NCBI GenBank assembly: GCA_943787595.1
Contig: CALSNA010000001.1
Location: forward strand, 248,001 to 312,000
Reading direction: 5' to 3'
Source: an uncultured Pseudomonadales bacterium
GTDB lineage: Bacteria > Pseudomonadota > Gammaproteobacteria > Pseudomonadales > Balneatricaceae
Length of the DNA: 64,000 bases
The number at the start of each line of letters is the position of its first letter. The stretch's first letter is position 1. Shown here piece after piece: positions 19,537 to 29,809 of the stretch. Both the position numbers and the translations under genes were made by a program. Below the pieces are notes generated by a model that saw nothing but the letters and a program-made list of their open reading frames with translations, was not told the origin of the DNA and ran no database searches.

Positions 19537-20484
19537 TTAAAAATCGATATTTATTTTATCATTGACGCTACGTGCTTGGAAATGGGTTATTAGGCTTTCA
19601 CGATCTTTGTCCACATAGGGCTCAGGATCGTTCATGGTAGCGGGTATATGCTGCATATCCCAGTTTTGTATGGCCCAATCTAACAAAGTTCTAGTTCCTG
19701 CTCCTAACAGTCTGGTAGGTGGTGAATGTCCCAGCCGTTGTAATGCTAGAGTCATTAACTCTGGAGCTTGGTTATTATCGATTCCCCGTGTTAGATTTTG
19801 TTTGCTGAGTTTTTGCCCTTTAATATTTCTAATTAGAGGGATATGGGCATATCTTGGAGTCCTGAATCCTAGGCATTGCTGCAAGTAAATTTGCTTGGTA
19901 GTGGATGTAAATAGATCGCTGCCACGCACCACATGAGTTATGTCTTGGCTGGCATCGTCTACCACTACCGCTAACTGATAGGAAAATAATCTATCTCTAC
20001 GGCGTACTACGAAATCGCCCACTTCTTTGGTCAAATATTGGTGTAACCAGCCCAGTATCCGATCATTAAAGCCGATACCTGCATGGTTAACTCGCACACG
20101 CGTAGCCGCAGGCTGGCAAGCTAGCGCCTGTTGCTTGCGGCATGTGCCTGGATAGATGGAAAACTGCTTCAGTTGTTGCCTTGAACAGTGGCAGTAGAAG
20201 ATCAATTCCTGCTGCCTTAATCGTTGCAAAGCTTCTTGGTAGCTTGCTTGACGCTGGCTTTGGTAAATAACTTCACCGTCCCAATGTAAATTGAAATACT
20301 CTAAGGTAGAGAGGATATGCGTGGCTGCTCCAGCCATTTCACGTGGTGGGTCTAAGTCCTCTATACGTACTAACCAACGCCCATCGTGTGCCTTGGCATC
20401 AATATAACTGGCGACAGCAGCAACAAGCGAACCAAAGTGAAGATGACCTGAGGGAGAGGGGGCAAAGCGACCCACGTAGGTCAT
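19537..20484 (-). CDS. gluQ: Glutamyl-Q tRNA(Asp) synthetase
   Basis: A truncated glutamyl-tRNA synthetase paralogue that attaches glutamate to queuosine 34 of tRNA(Asp). Only the catalytic half is present. YVGRFAPSPSGHLHFGSLVAA contains the HIGH-like HFGS, the zinc ligands lie in FYCHCSRQQL with a further Cys, and KLSKQNL is the KMSKS counterpart. No anticodon-binding domain exists, as expected. It lies 20 bp after dksA, the conserved pair in gammaproteobacteria. Confidence 0.95.
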   Translation of the reverse strand: MTYVGRFAPSPSGHLHFGSLVAAVASYIDAKAHDGRWLVRIEDLDPPREMAGAATHILSTLEYFNLHWDGEVIYQSQRQASYQEALQRLRQQELIFYCHCSRQQLKQFSIYPGTCRKQQALACQPAATRVRVNHAGIGFNDRILGWLHQYLTKEVGDFVVRRRDRLFSYQLAVVVDDASQDITHVVRGSDLFTSTTKQIYLQQCLGFRTPRYAHIPLIRNIKGQKLSKQNLTRGIDNNQAPELMTLALQRLGHSPPTRLLGAGTRTLLDWAIQNWDMQHIPATMNDPEPYVDKDRESLITHFQARSVNDKINIDF

Positions 20485-20504
20485 AATCGGGCCACTTTCA
20501 AGAT

Positions 20505-20936
20505 TTACTTCCCGAGCTGTTTTTCTTTGATTTCGGCTAGGGTTTTACAATCTATACATAATGATGCAGTTGGTCTTGCCTCCAACCTACGAATACCTAT
20601 CTCGATGCCACATGTCTCGCAATATCCATATTCTTGAGACTCAATTTTCTCTAGGGTTTCATTGATCTTGTTAGTCAGTTTGCGTTCCCTATCGCGAGTT
20701 CGTAATTCGAGTGAGAACTCTTCTTCTTGGCTGGCACGGTCGCTGGGATCAGCAAAATTTGCTGCATCTTCCTGTAAATGGTAAACAGTGCGATCAACTT
20801 CTTCCATCAATTCTTTCTTCCAAGCAACTAAAATTGCCTTGAAGTGCTCCTGTTGAGCAGAATTCATATAAGCTTCATCTTTCTGAGCTTGGTATGGTGT
20901 ATAGTGTTTCAGTAATGATTCATGGGTATTTTCCAT
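20505..20936 (-). CDS. dksA: RNA polymerase-binding factor DksA
   Basis: A 143-residue partner of ppGpp that inserts its coiled coil into the RNA polymerase secondary channel to control rRNA and biosynthetic promoters. The coiled-coil tip carries the [11 protein letters not shown] segment with the key aspartate and alanine. The C4 zinc finger is [19 protein letters not shown] followed by CIDC. The sequence is well conserved, unlike rpsA and lapB in this window. It is one of the few regulatory proteins here. Confidence 0.98.
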   Translation of the reverse strand: MENTHESLLKHYTPYQAQKDEAYMNSAQQEHFKAILVAWKKELMEEVDRTVYHLQEDAANFADPSDRASQEEEFSLELRTRDRERKLTNKINETLEKIESQEYGYCETCGIEIGIRRLEARPTASLCIDCKTLAEIKEKQLGK

Positions 20937-21268
20937 ATCCTGCCCCCATCATCTGTATTTACAATTTGTTATGTTACGCTCTGAAATTGCAAAGGCCGAC
21001 AAAACTACCAGAAAATGATCGTAAATGCTAGTGATCTATTATCATTTTGGTGAAAAGGTAATCCATGGTATAAAGATGGATTTGCTCGCATAGAGTTAGG
21101 CCTACCTAAAGTTTTGCATTTTTTTGCTAGCCCTTCTATCAAGTGCTACTGATTTAGCCTGGTTATCTATTATGGTTCCGTTATCTTTTAGTTGTTAGTT
21201 GGGATATAAAATCTATACATTGATGAAGTCGGTTTGAGTTGAATTGAGTGAGCAGTCAGAGGAATAAC
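20937..21268. other. Spacer between dksA and sfsA
   Basis: About 330 bp between divergent genes. It should contain both promoters; I could not identify convincing -35/-10 pairs. The sfsA ribosome binding site AGAGGA is at 21258-21263. Confidence 0.5.
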
Positions 21269-21973
21269 ATGCAGTTTGAACCAGCGTTGCAAAAGGGTAG
21301 ATTAATACGGCGTTATAAGCGCTTCCTTGCTGATATAGAGACAAAAGACGGCAGCATGCTGACCATTCATTGTCCCAACACGGGTTCTATGCGAAATTGT
21401 GCGCAACCTGGCAGTTCGGTATGGTTTAGTCATTCAGATAATCCAAAGCGGCGGTACCCATATACTTGGGAACTGGTGGCAGGATCACCGGATTGGTTGG
21501 CCTGTATCAATACTCAGCGTGCTAACGGGCTGGTGGCAGAGTTTATTAATGATGGTTGTATTGAATCACTGCGCAAGTATGACCGCATAGTTTCAGAGGT
21601 GCGTTATGGGTCTGAAAAGAGCCGCATTGACTTGCTGCTTCATGGCTCCGATGCCGATTGTTATATTGAGGTCAAAAATGTAACGCTGCTGGAACGTGAT
21701 AAACTGGGATTGTTCCCTGATGCAAAAACAGAACGTGGCCGTAAGCACTTGCGTGAGTTAGTGAAGGTTGTTGCAGGAGGGCAACGAGCAATATTGTTAT
21801 TTTGTGTTGCGCATACTGGTATTGAGCGGGTCAGCCCAGCTTGGGATATTGATCCGGCATATGCCGAGATGTTATTGTCGGCTCACGCACAAGGAGTGGA
21901 AATATTAGCCTACAGGGCCAATATCAGTCCGCAAAAAATTTGGTTGCAACAGCAACTTGAGGTGATTTTGTAA
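21269..21973 (+). CDS. sfsA: SfsA family DNA/RNA nuclease-like protein
   Basis: A 234-residue homologue of the E. coli sugar fermentation stimulation protein, now placed with nuclease-fold proteins; its cell role is not settled. Seen: GRLIRRYKRFLADIE (OB-like N-terminal part), CPNTGSMRNCAQPGS, VRYGSEKSRIDLLL, and the nuclease-like IEVKNVTLLE followed by FPDAKTERGRKHLRELV. ATG 21269 is preferred over GTG 21248 because AGAGGA lies just upstream of it. The position opposite dksA is conserved in gammaproteobacteria. Confidence 0.93.
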   Translation: MQFEPALQKGRLIRRYKRFLADIETKDGSMLTIHCPNTGSMRNCAQPGSSVWFSHSDNPKRRYPYTWELVAGSPDWLACINTQRANGLVAEFINDGCIESLRKYDRIVSEVRYGSEKSRIDLLLHGSDADCYIEVKNVTLLERDKLGLFPDAKTERGRKHLRELVKVVAGGQRAILLFCVAHTGIERVSPAWDIDPAYAEMLLSAHAQGVEILAYRANISPQKIWLQQQLEVIL

Positions 21974-22326
21974 CAATACTGCTAAACAACCCACCATTAG
22001 TAATGTACTGGAGGCCTTGCTAACCAATACTTAGGCCGATTATTGTGGTGTCTAATCTAGTGTAGCTGTTTTATAGGAGCAGTGATTTTGATAATTATGG
22101 CGTTTGCCTTGATGGTTCACTTGAAAACAGTATTTACTCTGCCTATTAGCCAAATGATTGCTGGACTTTAATAATTGACCCAGAATAATATTATCTATGG
22201 TTCGAGCAATTATTCTTTAAGTTATCTTAAGCTGTGCCATGAGTAGTCATACAAATTATCAGTACTATATCTATGGTTGATTATTAGCTACCACGTTAAC
22301 TCAATTTGGTGACAGCAGGAATTGTT
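21974..22326. other. Spacer between sfsA and mrcB
   Basis: About 350 bp with no gene, repeat or clear hairpin that I can support. The mrcB ribosome binding site AGGA lies at 22317-22320. Confidence 0.5.
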
Positions 22327-24570
22327 ATGGCAAGTATACTCAATAAACGACTACATAGAAGATGGCCATGGTTCAGGTTACTTGCTGTCATGCTAGTGCT
22401 TAGTGCCATGATATTGATATATTTGGATGCCCGGATTCAACACCGCTTTGAGGGTCACCGCTGGTCCTTGCCTGCTAAGGTCTACAGTCGCCCCCTGGAA
22501 CTGTTCTCTGGTCAGCATATCGCCTTAGAACAGGTGCTATTTGAGCTTGAGCAACTGGGTTACCGCCGGGTCAGTCAAGTTAACCGAACTGGGCAGATGC
22601 GTGTTCGTAATCATCAAATTGAAGTTTTTATCCGGGGGTTTCGCTTTGCTGATGGTAGTCAATTGGGGGATAAGATTACTTTACAATTTTCCTCTAGTAA
22701 GTTGCTGTGGCTAAAGGGCTCAGCGAATCAACCCTTGTCGGTGCTGCGTTTGGAGCCTAAGCGCATTGGTGGTATATATCCATCCCACCAGCAGGAGCGG
22801 GAATTGATTCAGCTGCATGATTTGCCCAATGGCTTTATTGAAACTCTGGTGGAAACTGAAGATCGCAATTATTTTAACCACCATGGTCTGTCCCTGACTG
22901 GCATTGGTCGTGCTCTGTGGGCCAATATCCGTGCTGGTAAGGTAGTGCAGGGAGGCAGTACCTTAACTCAGCAACTGGTTAAAAATTTCTACTTGACTCA
23001 AACTCAGTCTTGGTGGCGCAAACTACAAGAAGTGCCTATGGCGCTATTGCTGGACTTTCATTATGACAAGGATGAAATGCTTGAAGTTTATCTTAATGAA
23101 GTGTTTTTAGGACAGTCAGGCCAACAGGCTATCCATGGATTTGGTCTGGGCAGTCAGTTTTATTTTGATCAACCAGTCCATGAATTAAAGTTACATCAGG
23201 TTGCCTTGTTAGTGGGTTTGATTAAGGGACCGTCCTATTACAATCCACGATACCATCCGCAACGTGCTAAACAACGGAGAGATTTAGTACTGAATTTATT
23301 GGCCTCCAGAGGTGTGATTACTGCTCAACAATCTGAGCGGTCTAAGGCCTATTCTTTGGAGGTAGTGCCCATGCACTCCCTGAATCTGGGGCATTATCCA
23401 GCCTATATGGATTTGGTCAAGGCGCAATTGCAACGAGACTATCGGTCACGTGATTTAAGCACCCAGGGGCTCCAAATTTTTACTAATCTGGATCCTTGGG
23501 TTCAACATCAGGCTGAAACCAGCTTAGCCAAAGTTGCTGCACAGTTAGAAGCAGACTATGCAGATCTGACGCCCTTGCAAGGCGCTGTAGTGGTTAGCCA
23601 TCGGGACAGCGGAGAATTGTTGGCTGTTGTTGGTGATCGCAATAGTCGTTATGCTGGCTTTAATCGGGCTCTCTATAGTCGACGCAATGTGGGTTCTCTG
23701 ATTAAACCAGTGATTCATCTAGCTGCGCTGTCTCAGCCACAAAATTACAATCTGGTCAGCTTAGTTGATGATAGTCCCTTATCAGTAAAGCTGGCTAATG
23801 ATAGTGACTGGTATCCAGAGAATTATGATCAAAAGTCTCATGGTCAGATACCTCTTTATAAAAGCCTGGTGCACTCCTATAATATCGCTAATGTTCGTTT
23901 GGGTATGGCTGTGGGTGTTCAGCAAGTGCTTAATACCCTGGGTAACTTAGGAGTTGCAGTTGATCTTCAGCCTTATCCCTCGATATTGTTGGGGGCAATT
24001 CCCATGTCGCCCCTAGATGTAACCCGTGTCTATCAGACTATTGCTGCTGAGGGGTTTAATAACAGGCTTCAACCTATCCGTTATATAACCCGTGTTGATG
24101 GCCAGCTCTTGGAACAATATCACTACAAGGTGAAACAAGTAGCGGGATCGCAGGCTACTTATCTGTTGCAGCATGCATTGCAGCGCGTTACACGTGAAGG
24201 TACGGCACAAAATATTTACCGTTACCTTCCTAAACAGCAGACTGTGGCAGGTAAAACTGGTACTACTAACGATCAGCGTGACAGTTGGTTTGCTGGCTTT
24301 ACAGGTGACTATGTAGCAACGGTGTGGATGGGGCGAGATGATGCTGCTCCCACCCAGCTGACTGGCAGTAGTGGTGCACTTAAGGTATGGGGGCAGATGA
24401 TGTCACATCTGTTATTGCCTGAATATGGTGTCAATATTCCTTCAGGAATTACGTATTTAAACATCCACCCAGACACAGGGCAAGTTTTGGCTCAGGATTG
24501 TGCCGCAGGGGTAAAACTTCCTTTTGTAGAGCGTTTTGCCCCACAGCAATCTGCAACAACTTGTGATTAA
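22327..24570 (+). CDS. mrcB: Bifunctional penicillin-binding protein 1B
   Basis: A class A PBP that polymerises and cross-links peptidoglycan at the inner membrane. Domains in order: a cytoplasmic basic stretch and one transmembrane helix (about 15-35); a UB2H-like segment; the GT51 glycosyltransferase (catalytic Glu near residue 175 in ETEDRNYFNHHG, then GGSTLTQQLVKN and LNEVFLGQSG); and the transpeptidase (active-site Ser near 456 in VGSLIKP, SYN in HSYNIANV, KTGT near 641). The 747-residue length is normal. ATG 22327 is preferred to GTG 22306 because AGGA sits six bases before it. No lpoB is seen. Confidence 0.96.
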   Translation: MASILNKRLHRRWPWFRLLAVMLVLSAMILIYLDARIQHRFEGHRWSLPAKVYSRPLELFSGQHIALEQVLFELEQLGYRRVSQVNRTGQMRVRNHQIEVFIRGFRFADGSQLGDKITLQFSSSKLLWLKGSANQPLSVLRLEPKRIGGIYPSHQQERELIQLHDLPNGFIETLVETEDRNYFNHHGLSLTGIGRALWANIRAGKVVQGGSTLTQQLVKNFYLTQTQSWWRKLQEVPMALLLDFHYDKDEMLEVYLNEVFLGQSGQQAIHGFGLGSQFYFDQPVHELKLHQVALLVGLIKGPSYYNPRYHPQRAKQRRDLVLNLLASRGVITAQQSERSKAYSLEVVPMHSLNLGHYPAYMDLVKAQLQRDYRSRDLSTQGLQIFTNLDPWVQHQAETSLAKVAAQLEADYADLTPLQGAVVVSHRDSGELLAVVGDRNSRYAGFNRALYSRRNVGSLIKPVIHLAALSQPQNYNLVSLVDDSPLSVKLANDSDWYPENYDQKSHGQIPLYKSLVHSYNIANVRLGMAVGVQQVLNTLGNLGVAVDLQPYPSILLGAIPMSPLDVTRVYQTIAAEGFNNRLQPIRYITRVDGQLLEQYHYKVKQVAGSQATYLLQHALQRVTREGTAQNIYRYLPKQQTVAGKTGTTNDQRDSWFAGFTGDYVATVWMGRDDAAPTQLTGSSGALKVWGQMMSHLLLPEYGVNIPSGITYLNIHPDTGQVLAQDCAAGVKLPFVERFAPQQSATTCD

Positions 24571-24599
24571 ATTGGATCGTTAGACTGAGAAAATGTATT

Positions 24600-25274
24600 G
24601 TGAACACACGCGATTTCCGTATCGTTGTTGCCTTATTTATGTTGTTGCCTGCCTGCTCTGAAACCAGGTATTATCCACAGATTGATGACCGCAGTATTCC
24701 AGCGCAGTACGACCAACGATTACCAAGTCCAGCAGGCGTTCCAGTTAAACAACTGAGTACCGCCACTCTAGCTATTGTCCCGGTTGATGAAATGTACACT
24801 GGCCGGAAGCTGCCCCAGCAGATAACCAAAATGAATCCCCAGGCATTTGATTCAGAAGAGCCAACTGCATTTAAACCAGCCATTGACGCCAGTTTGCAGG
24901 AGTTAGGTCAGCCGGCAACTCCGCTAAATCGAACTCAGCCAATAGCTGACGATCAGCAGGCGGTGAATCATATATTGCAGCAGGCAGATCTGTTGCAGGA
25001 CCAGCCTGGAGCAGCAATTCTGCTGGTACAGCGAGCTATGCGAATTGCACCTCGTGATCCTCGGGTCTATGCTCGCTTAGCAGTATTACAGTTCGATCAA
25101 GGGCAGACACAATCAGCGGAACAAGTAGCTCGCAAGGGGTTGAGGATGGTGGCTGGACAGGCAGATTACCAGTACTTCTTTTTCAAGTTGATTGCTGCTT
25201 GTAGACGTCTTCAGGGTGACCAGATTGGTGAAGATCAGGCCATCCAGCAAGCACAACAGTATCAGTTGCAATGA
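24600..25274 (+). CDS. Putative lipoprotein with C-terminal TPR-like helices
   Basis: A 224-residue protein whose N-terminus is a lipoprotein signal: a short charged start, the hydrophobic VVALFMLLPA, and a lipobox ending LPAC, so it would be lipidated and face the periplasm. The middle is proline-rich and probably unstructured. The last 90 residues form helical pairs of TPR type (LVQRAMRIAPRDPRVYARLA, LQFDQGQTQSAEQVARKGL). It starts at GTG 24600, 29 bp after mrcB. A TPR lipoprotein after mrcB is also found in pseudomonads, so a role in PBP1b control or envelope assembly is a reasonable guess, not shown. Confidence 0.75.
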   Translation: MNTRDFRIVVALFMLLPACSETRYYPQIDDRSIPAQYDQRLPSPAGVPVKQLSTATLAIVPVDEMYTGRKLPQQITKMNPQAFDSEEPTAFKPAIDASLQELGQPATPLNRTQPIADDQQAVNHILQQADLLQDQPGAAILLVQRAMRIAPRDPRVYARLAVLQFDQGQTQSAEQVARKGLRMVAGQADYQYFFFKLIAACRRLQGDQIGEDQAIQQAQQYQLQ

Positions 25275-25291
25275 TCTTGTTTGTTTGTCGG

Positions 25292-26593
25292 TTAGCCGCT
25301 AGCCATGTTGGCAAAGACTTGCTCTGCTGCTGCGAGTGTGTGCTGCACTTCTAGTTCACCATGGGTTGTGGAAACAAATCCGGCTTCAAAGGCTGATGGT
25401 GCCAAATAAACACCAGCATCTAACATAGCGTGGAAGAAGCGACTGAAGCGCTTACGATCACACGCCATAACATCAGCAAAACAGGATATCATTGGCTGGG
25501 TAGTAAAGAACAGACCAAACATACCACCTACTTGACTGGTTGTAAAAGCAATTCCAGCAGCATCGGCTCGTGCTTGAAGACCGTTAAGTAATGTGGTGGT
25601 GGTGGCTGTTAACTGCTCAAATACGCCAGGCTGATTGATCTCCTCCAGCATCACCAGCCCAACAGCCATGGCTATTGGATTACCTGACAAAGTACCAGCC
25701 TGGTAAACTGGGCCCACTGGCGCCAATTGTTGCATGATGTGATGTTTCCCGCCAAAGGCAGCGACGGGCATCCCGCCACCAATAACCTTGCCTAGAGTAG
25801 TTAAATCTGGAGCAACATTAAAGAGGCCCTGAGCACAGTCAGTAGCTACCCTAAAGCCAGTCATCACTTCATCAAAAACTAACAAGCTATTGTGTTGATT
25901 GCAAATATCTCTCAGGCCTTGCAAAAAACCATCTTTGGGTGGCACACAGCTCATATTGCCTGCAACTGGTTCAACTATAATACAGGCGATCTGATTTCCT
26001 AGCCTAGCGAAGGCTTCCTCAACACCAGCCAAGTCGTTATAAGTCAGATTAATTGTATCCTGAGCTATTGTTGCAGGAACTCCAGGGGAACTGGGTACAC
26101 CTAGAGTCAGAGCGCCTGAGCCTGCCTTTATCAGTAAAGAATCACAATGGCCGTGATAACAACCTTCAAACTTAATGATTTTATCGCGTCCAGTATAACC
26201 GCGGGCCAGTCGGATCGCACTCATGGTAGCTTCAGTACCTGAGTTTACCATGCGCACCATGTCCATTTGTGGCAACAGTTGGCACAGTTTTTCTGCCATG
26301 ATATTTTCCAATCGATTGGGAGCTCCAAAGCTTAGACCATTTTGTATGGTTTTATTGATTGCAGCGAGTACTTTTGGGTGCGCATGGCCCAATATCATGG
26401 CTCCCCAAGAGCCTACATAGTCTATATATCGATTATCGTCCTCATCAATCAGCCAGGCTCTCTGTCCTTGCTTGAAAAATAGTGGCGTTCCACCAACACT
26501 TTGAAATGCCCTAACTGGTGAGTTAACGCCACCTGGAATATTTTGCTGGGCCGTCTTGAATAATTGTGCAGATTGCAGCTTTGAATTGGACAT
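25292..26593 (-). CDS. hemL: Glutamate-1-semialdehyde 2,1-aminomutase
   Basis: A PLP enzyme that converts glutamate-1-semialdehyde to 5-aminolevulinate, the haem precursor in the C5 pathway. Seen: [49 protein letters not shown], the aspartate of [13 protein letters not shown], and the Schiff-base lysine in [19 protein letters not shown]. The 433-residue length is full. It converges with the lipoprotein gene, leaving only 17 bp. thiE, the usual neighbour in pseudomonads, is not present. Confidence 0.98.
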   Translation of the reverse strand: MSNSKLQSAQLFKTAQQNIPGGVNSPVRAFQSVGGTPLFFKQGQRAWLIDEDDNRYIDYVGSWGAMILGHAHPKVLAAINKTIQNGLSFGAPNRLENIMAEKLCQLLPQMDMVRMVNSGTEATMSAIRLARGYTGRDKIIKFEGCYHGHCDSLLIKAGSGALTLGVPSSPGVPATIAQDTINLTYNDLAGVEEAFARLGNQIACIIVEPVAGNMSCVPPKDGFLQGLRDICNQHNSLLVFDEVMTGFRVATDCAQGLFNVAPDLTTLGKVIGGGMPVAAFGGKHHIMQQLAPVGPVYQAGTLSGNPIAMAVGLVMLEEINQPGVFEQLTATTTTLLNGLQARADAAGIAFTTSQVGGMFGLFFTTQPMISCFADVMACDRKRFSRFFHAMLDAGVYLAPSAFEAGFVSTTHGELEVQHTLAAAEQVFANMASG

Positions 26594-27139
26594 TGTACAT
26601 TACCAAGCTAGACATATAATTTTAGCTTCATTATCCATATAATAATGTGTGTATACCACTGTTCGGTGCTTTATTAAGAATGTTCTTTTGGCTCTTATTG
26701 AGATTTAGCTTGAATCGTGTCTTTTGGGTTGGTTATGAGTCCCTTAACCACTCTGATCAGTCAGATTTCAAGTCATTGGTAGTTCGTATCAATCAGAAGT
26801 ACTTTCGAGTTAGATCTTCTTTTGGTCATCGAAGTAGGTAAACCATTGTCAGGGTCTTTGAAATTATGTAGTGGAGGGCATTAGGAGAGCAATATTTGAA
26901 TCAGAGTTAACGCATTTTGACTTCGCGATTCAGGCTGTATAAATTTAAGGTTACCTAGTGAAGAAAATGGCCACCCAGTTGAGTATCTAATGGTTTCGAG
27001 TGTTGTGTACTACTCTGATGGTCGGTGCTGAAGTGAACGAGCAACACCTTCCGTTGTAAGGTTTAGAGCTATGCCTTGAGGCTAGCTTCAAGGCATTCAT
27101 CAATGCTGATAATCTGGTTCATAGCAGTCAGTATCTGAG
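26594..27139. other. Spacer between hemL and sbcB
   Basis: About 545 bp with no gene I can defend. A 64-codon plus-strand frame (26647-26841) is low in complexity and lacks a ribosome binding site. Close to the sbcB end lies a hairpin: ATGCCTTGA (27071-27079) pairs with TCAAGGCAT (27088-27096) around an 8-base loop. It may end sbcB transcription, but no T-run follows. Confidence 0.45.
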
Positions 27140-28606
27140 CTAGTATTTTGGGTAAATCATCTCGCCATACTGAGTCAATTCAGCCAACACTGCTTGACTT
27201 TCACGATCCACATATTGTTTGCCAAGTTGTTGTAAATCAGTCCTAAAATCACTGTAACTTCTTGGTCGTGTTCCAGATTCTCCTTCTGGTTCAAGCAAAC
27301 GTTGTCGTCGAAAAGTTTCCCAGGTTTGTTTTTCAGTATCGCTGAGTTGATCTAGGTGGTTGCGCGCTTTCATACGCAAGAGCATTTCATTCAGCCGATG
27401 GTCAGAAAAATTAAATTTGCCTTGCTGCCAGGATTTTGGCCCATTTCTGTGTACCTGCATCATCGCATATCTATCTGAATCACTAAAAAAACCACCACTA
27501 TAAAGGTCAGCATCCACATCACTAGCAGGTTGGTATCTCCGTTCAGAAAAGGCTGCAATAATGCGATTGCGGAACTCACACTGTTGGCGTAACCAATCCA
27601 GATTCTGTTGACAGCGTTGTCGATTTATACCGTATCGTTTAGCATCACTTGCTGTCAAGACTTTCATTGGTGTTACCACTGGACACCGGTTGAGGTGTAA
27701 TTGTTTGACTCTCAGGCGTTGTTGACCTGTTGGCAATGTCTTCTGCTGGTTAAATAGGCAGCTTTGTAATTCTGCAACTGTATGATTTGCATAAGTTTGT
27801 GGATCTTGTTGCAAATCATACAGCAGTAAACTGTTTTTATTCGTAGGGTGTATCCCTAAGGCACCCACTAAAGTTAGAAAACCCTGCCGTTGGCCATACA
27901 TGCCACTGATATGTAAGCTGGGCTTATTTAAGCTTAGATCCAGTTGCGCACGTACTTGCCGTTTGTCTTTCAAGTGCAACAAAAAGTTGAACAGACGAGG
28001 CTGCTCCTTGCGGATTAGACGGGCCAAATCAATCGTAGCTGCTACGTCTGCCAAGGCATCGTGGGCGTCACTATGTTCAATGCCGTTAGCGGGTGCTAAT
28101 TGATCCAGCTTTAGTACCAGTTCATCATTTTTATTGCGAGGCCATACAATACCTTTGGGCCTGATACTGGATGCAGTGCGTACTAGATCAATTAAATCCC
28201 AGCGCGAGTTGCCCTGTTGCCATTCACGGGCATAGGGGTCAAGCAAGTTGCGGTATAGTCCGTAGCGGGTGAACTCATCATCAAAACGCAAATTATTATA
28301 GCCAACCACACAAGTTTCAGGTTGGCACATTGCCGCGTTGATGCGGCGCATAAACTCAACTTCTGGCAAGCCTTTAGCAAGCGCTTGCTGGGGTGTAATG
28401 CCAGTGAGTAAGCAAGCCTGTGGTTCAGGCAGGTAGTCGTCTGCTGGGCGACAATACCACATAATCGGCTCTTCAATCTGCTGTAGTTCTAAGTCGGTGC
28501 GTATGGCGGCAAACTGAGCCACCCGATCCCAGCGAGGATCCAAGCCAAAGGTTTCGTAATCATACCAGAGAAAACTGGGTATCTGAGTTGTTCGGTTAGT
28601 CATCAT
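27140..28606 (-). CDS. sbcB: Exodeoxyribonuclease I
   Basis: A 3'-5' single-strand DNA exonuclease of the DEDDh group used in mismatch repair and recombination. The ExoI motif is LWYDYETFGLDPRWDR with the metal-binding Asp and Glu. CVVGYNNLRFDDEFTRYGLYR and HSDAHDALADVAATIDLARL give the other acidic residues and the catalytic histidine. SH3-like and C-terminal helical domains follow, to a normal 488 residues. Either of two adjacent ATG codons could be the start. It lies 78 bp after gcvT on the same strand. Confidence 0.96.
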   Translation of the reverse strand: MMTNRTTQIPSFLWYDYETFGLDPRWDRVAQFAAIRTDLELQQIEEPIMWYCRPADDYLPEPQACLLTGITPQQALAKGLPEVEFMRRINAAMCQPETCVVGYNNLRFDDEFTRYGLYRNLLDPYAREWQQGNSRWDLIDLVRTASSIRPKGIVWPRNKNDELVLKLDQLAPANGIEHSDAHDALADVAATIDLARLIRKEQPRLFNFLLHLKDKRQVRAQLDLSLNKPSLHISGMYGQRQGFLTLVGALGIHPTNKNSLLLYDLQQDPQTYANHTVAELQSCLFNQQKTLPTGQQRLRVKQLHLNRCPVVTPMKVLTASDAKRYGINRQRCQQNLDWLRQQCEFRNRIIAAFSERRYQPASDVDADLYSGGFFSDSDRYAMMQVHRNGPKSWQQGKFNFSDHRLNEMLLRMKARNHLDQLSDTEKQTWETFRRQRLLEPEGESGTRPRSYSDFRTDLQQLGKQYVDRESQAVLAELTQYGEMIYPKY

Positions 28607-28684
28607 TTACCTGTCACTACTCATTCAACAGCATTACTATATAATTATCAGGTTAAAAATCAGACTTATCACTACGCTTTCAGC

Positions 28685-29809
28685 TTAGCTGCGATGATAG
28701 CGGTGTGGCACAAATGGCATGGGAGTAATTTTGCAGGGGCGTTGTTGTCCCCGTACTATGGCATAGACTTGGTTACCTACCATAGTGTGTTGAGACATCA
28801 CATAACCCATAGCGATTGGGGCATTAAGGGTGGGCCCAAAGCTACCGCTGGTGACTCGACCTATTATAGCTCCATTGTTTGCACATAATTCAGACCCCTG
28901 CCGAATTGGAGCACGGCCTTGTGGTAACAGGCCAATCCGGCAATGAGATGACCCTGATTTCAGTTCAGTAAGAATGTTATCAGAACCCAAAAAGCCACCA
29001 CTGCGATCGCCACCTAAACGGCGGTTTGGCTGGATTGCCCAACTCAGGCCAGCCGCTACTGGAGTCGTATTGCTGTCCAAATCGTGCCCATAGAGGCACA
29101 GGCCTGCTTCTAAGCGTAAGCAATCACGTGCTCCTAATCCGATCCATTGTACTGCGTCAAATTCTAGTAGGTGTTTAACCAGTTCGGGTGCCTTATCTGC
29201 CGGTAGAGAAATTTCGAAGCCATCTTCACCGGTATAGCCGGCTCGACTGATAAAACAATGGGTGCCGAGCATAGATAAGGCTTTTCCCTGCATAAATTTC
29301 ATCTCGCGTACCACGGGCGTCAATTGTTCCAGTACATTTACAGCCGCAGGTCCTTGTAGGGCCAGCAGAGCTTGGTTATGCAGCGTCTCAAGGGTAATCG
29401 ATTGTGGCAAGGAAGCCTGTAGGTGAGCTATATCGTTTAGTTTACAGGCGCCATTGACGACCATAAAATAGTGATCGTCGGCATGAGTGATCATCAGATC
29501 ATCCAGGATACCGCCATTGGCATTGGTCAATAAACCATACCGTTGACGTCCTGGTTGCAGCGTTAAAATATCCATTGGCATTAAGGCTTCTAAAGCTAAA
29601 GCAGCCGTAGCCATATTATTTGCTCTTAGACGTAGTTGGCCCATATGAGAGATATCAAATAGACCAGCTTGATTGCGACAGTGTAAGTGTTCATGCTTGA
29701 TTCCCAAAGGGTATTGGATCGGCATATTGTAACCTGCAAAAGGCGCCATTCTAGCTCCTGCTTCAAGGTGCATGGCATGCAGGGGCGTATGTTGTAAGCA
29801 TTTAGACAT
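28685..29809 (-). CDS. gcvT: Aminomethyltransferase, glycine cleavage system T protein
   Basis: Releases ammonia from the aminomethyl-lipoyl group of H protein and loads methylene onto tetrahydrofolate. Visible: LHAMHLEAGARMAPFAGYNMP, FDISHMGQLRL, YGLLTNANGGILDDL with the catalytic aspartate, RAGYTGEDGFEI and GARDCLRLEAGLCLYGHDLD. From ATG 29809 it has 374 residues; a GTG four codons upstream is possible. It is transcribed away from gcvP, across 975 bp. The usual gcvT-gcvH-gcvP unit is broken here, and gcvH is not seen. Confidence 0.96.
   Translation of the reverse strand: MSKCLQHTPLHAMHLEAGARMAPFAGYNMPIQYPLGIKHEHLHCRNQAGLFDISHMGQLRLRANNMATAALALEALMPMDILTLQPGRQRYGLLTNANGGILDDLMITHADDHYFMVVNGACKLNDIAHLQASLPQSITLETLHNQALLALQGPAAVNVLEQLTPVVREMKFMQGKALSMLGTHCFISRAGYTGEDGFEISLPADKAPELVKHLLEFDAVQWIGLGARDCLRLEAGLCLYGHDLDSNTTPVAAGLSWAIQPNRRLGGDRSGGFLGSDNILTELKSGSSHCRIGLLPQGRAPIRQGSELCANNGAIIGRVTSGSFGPTLNAPIAMGYVMSQHTMVGNQVYAIVRGQQRPCKITPMPFVPHRYHRS

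Noticed and set aside
26647-26841. A 64-codon plus-strand frame between hemL and sbcB
   Set aside because: No ribosome binding site, no recognisable family and an unremarkable composition; most likely chance.
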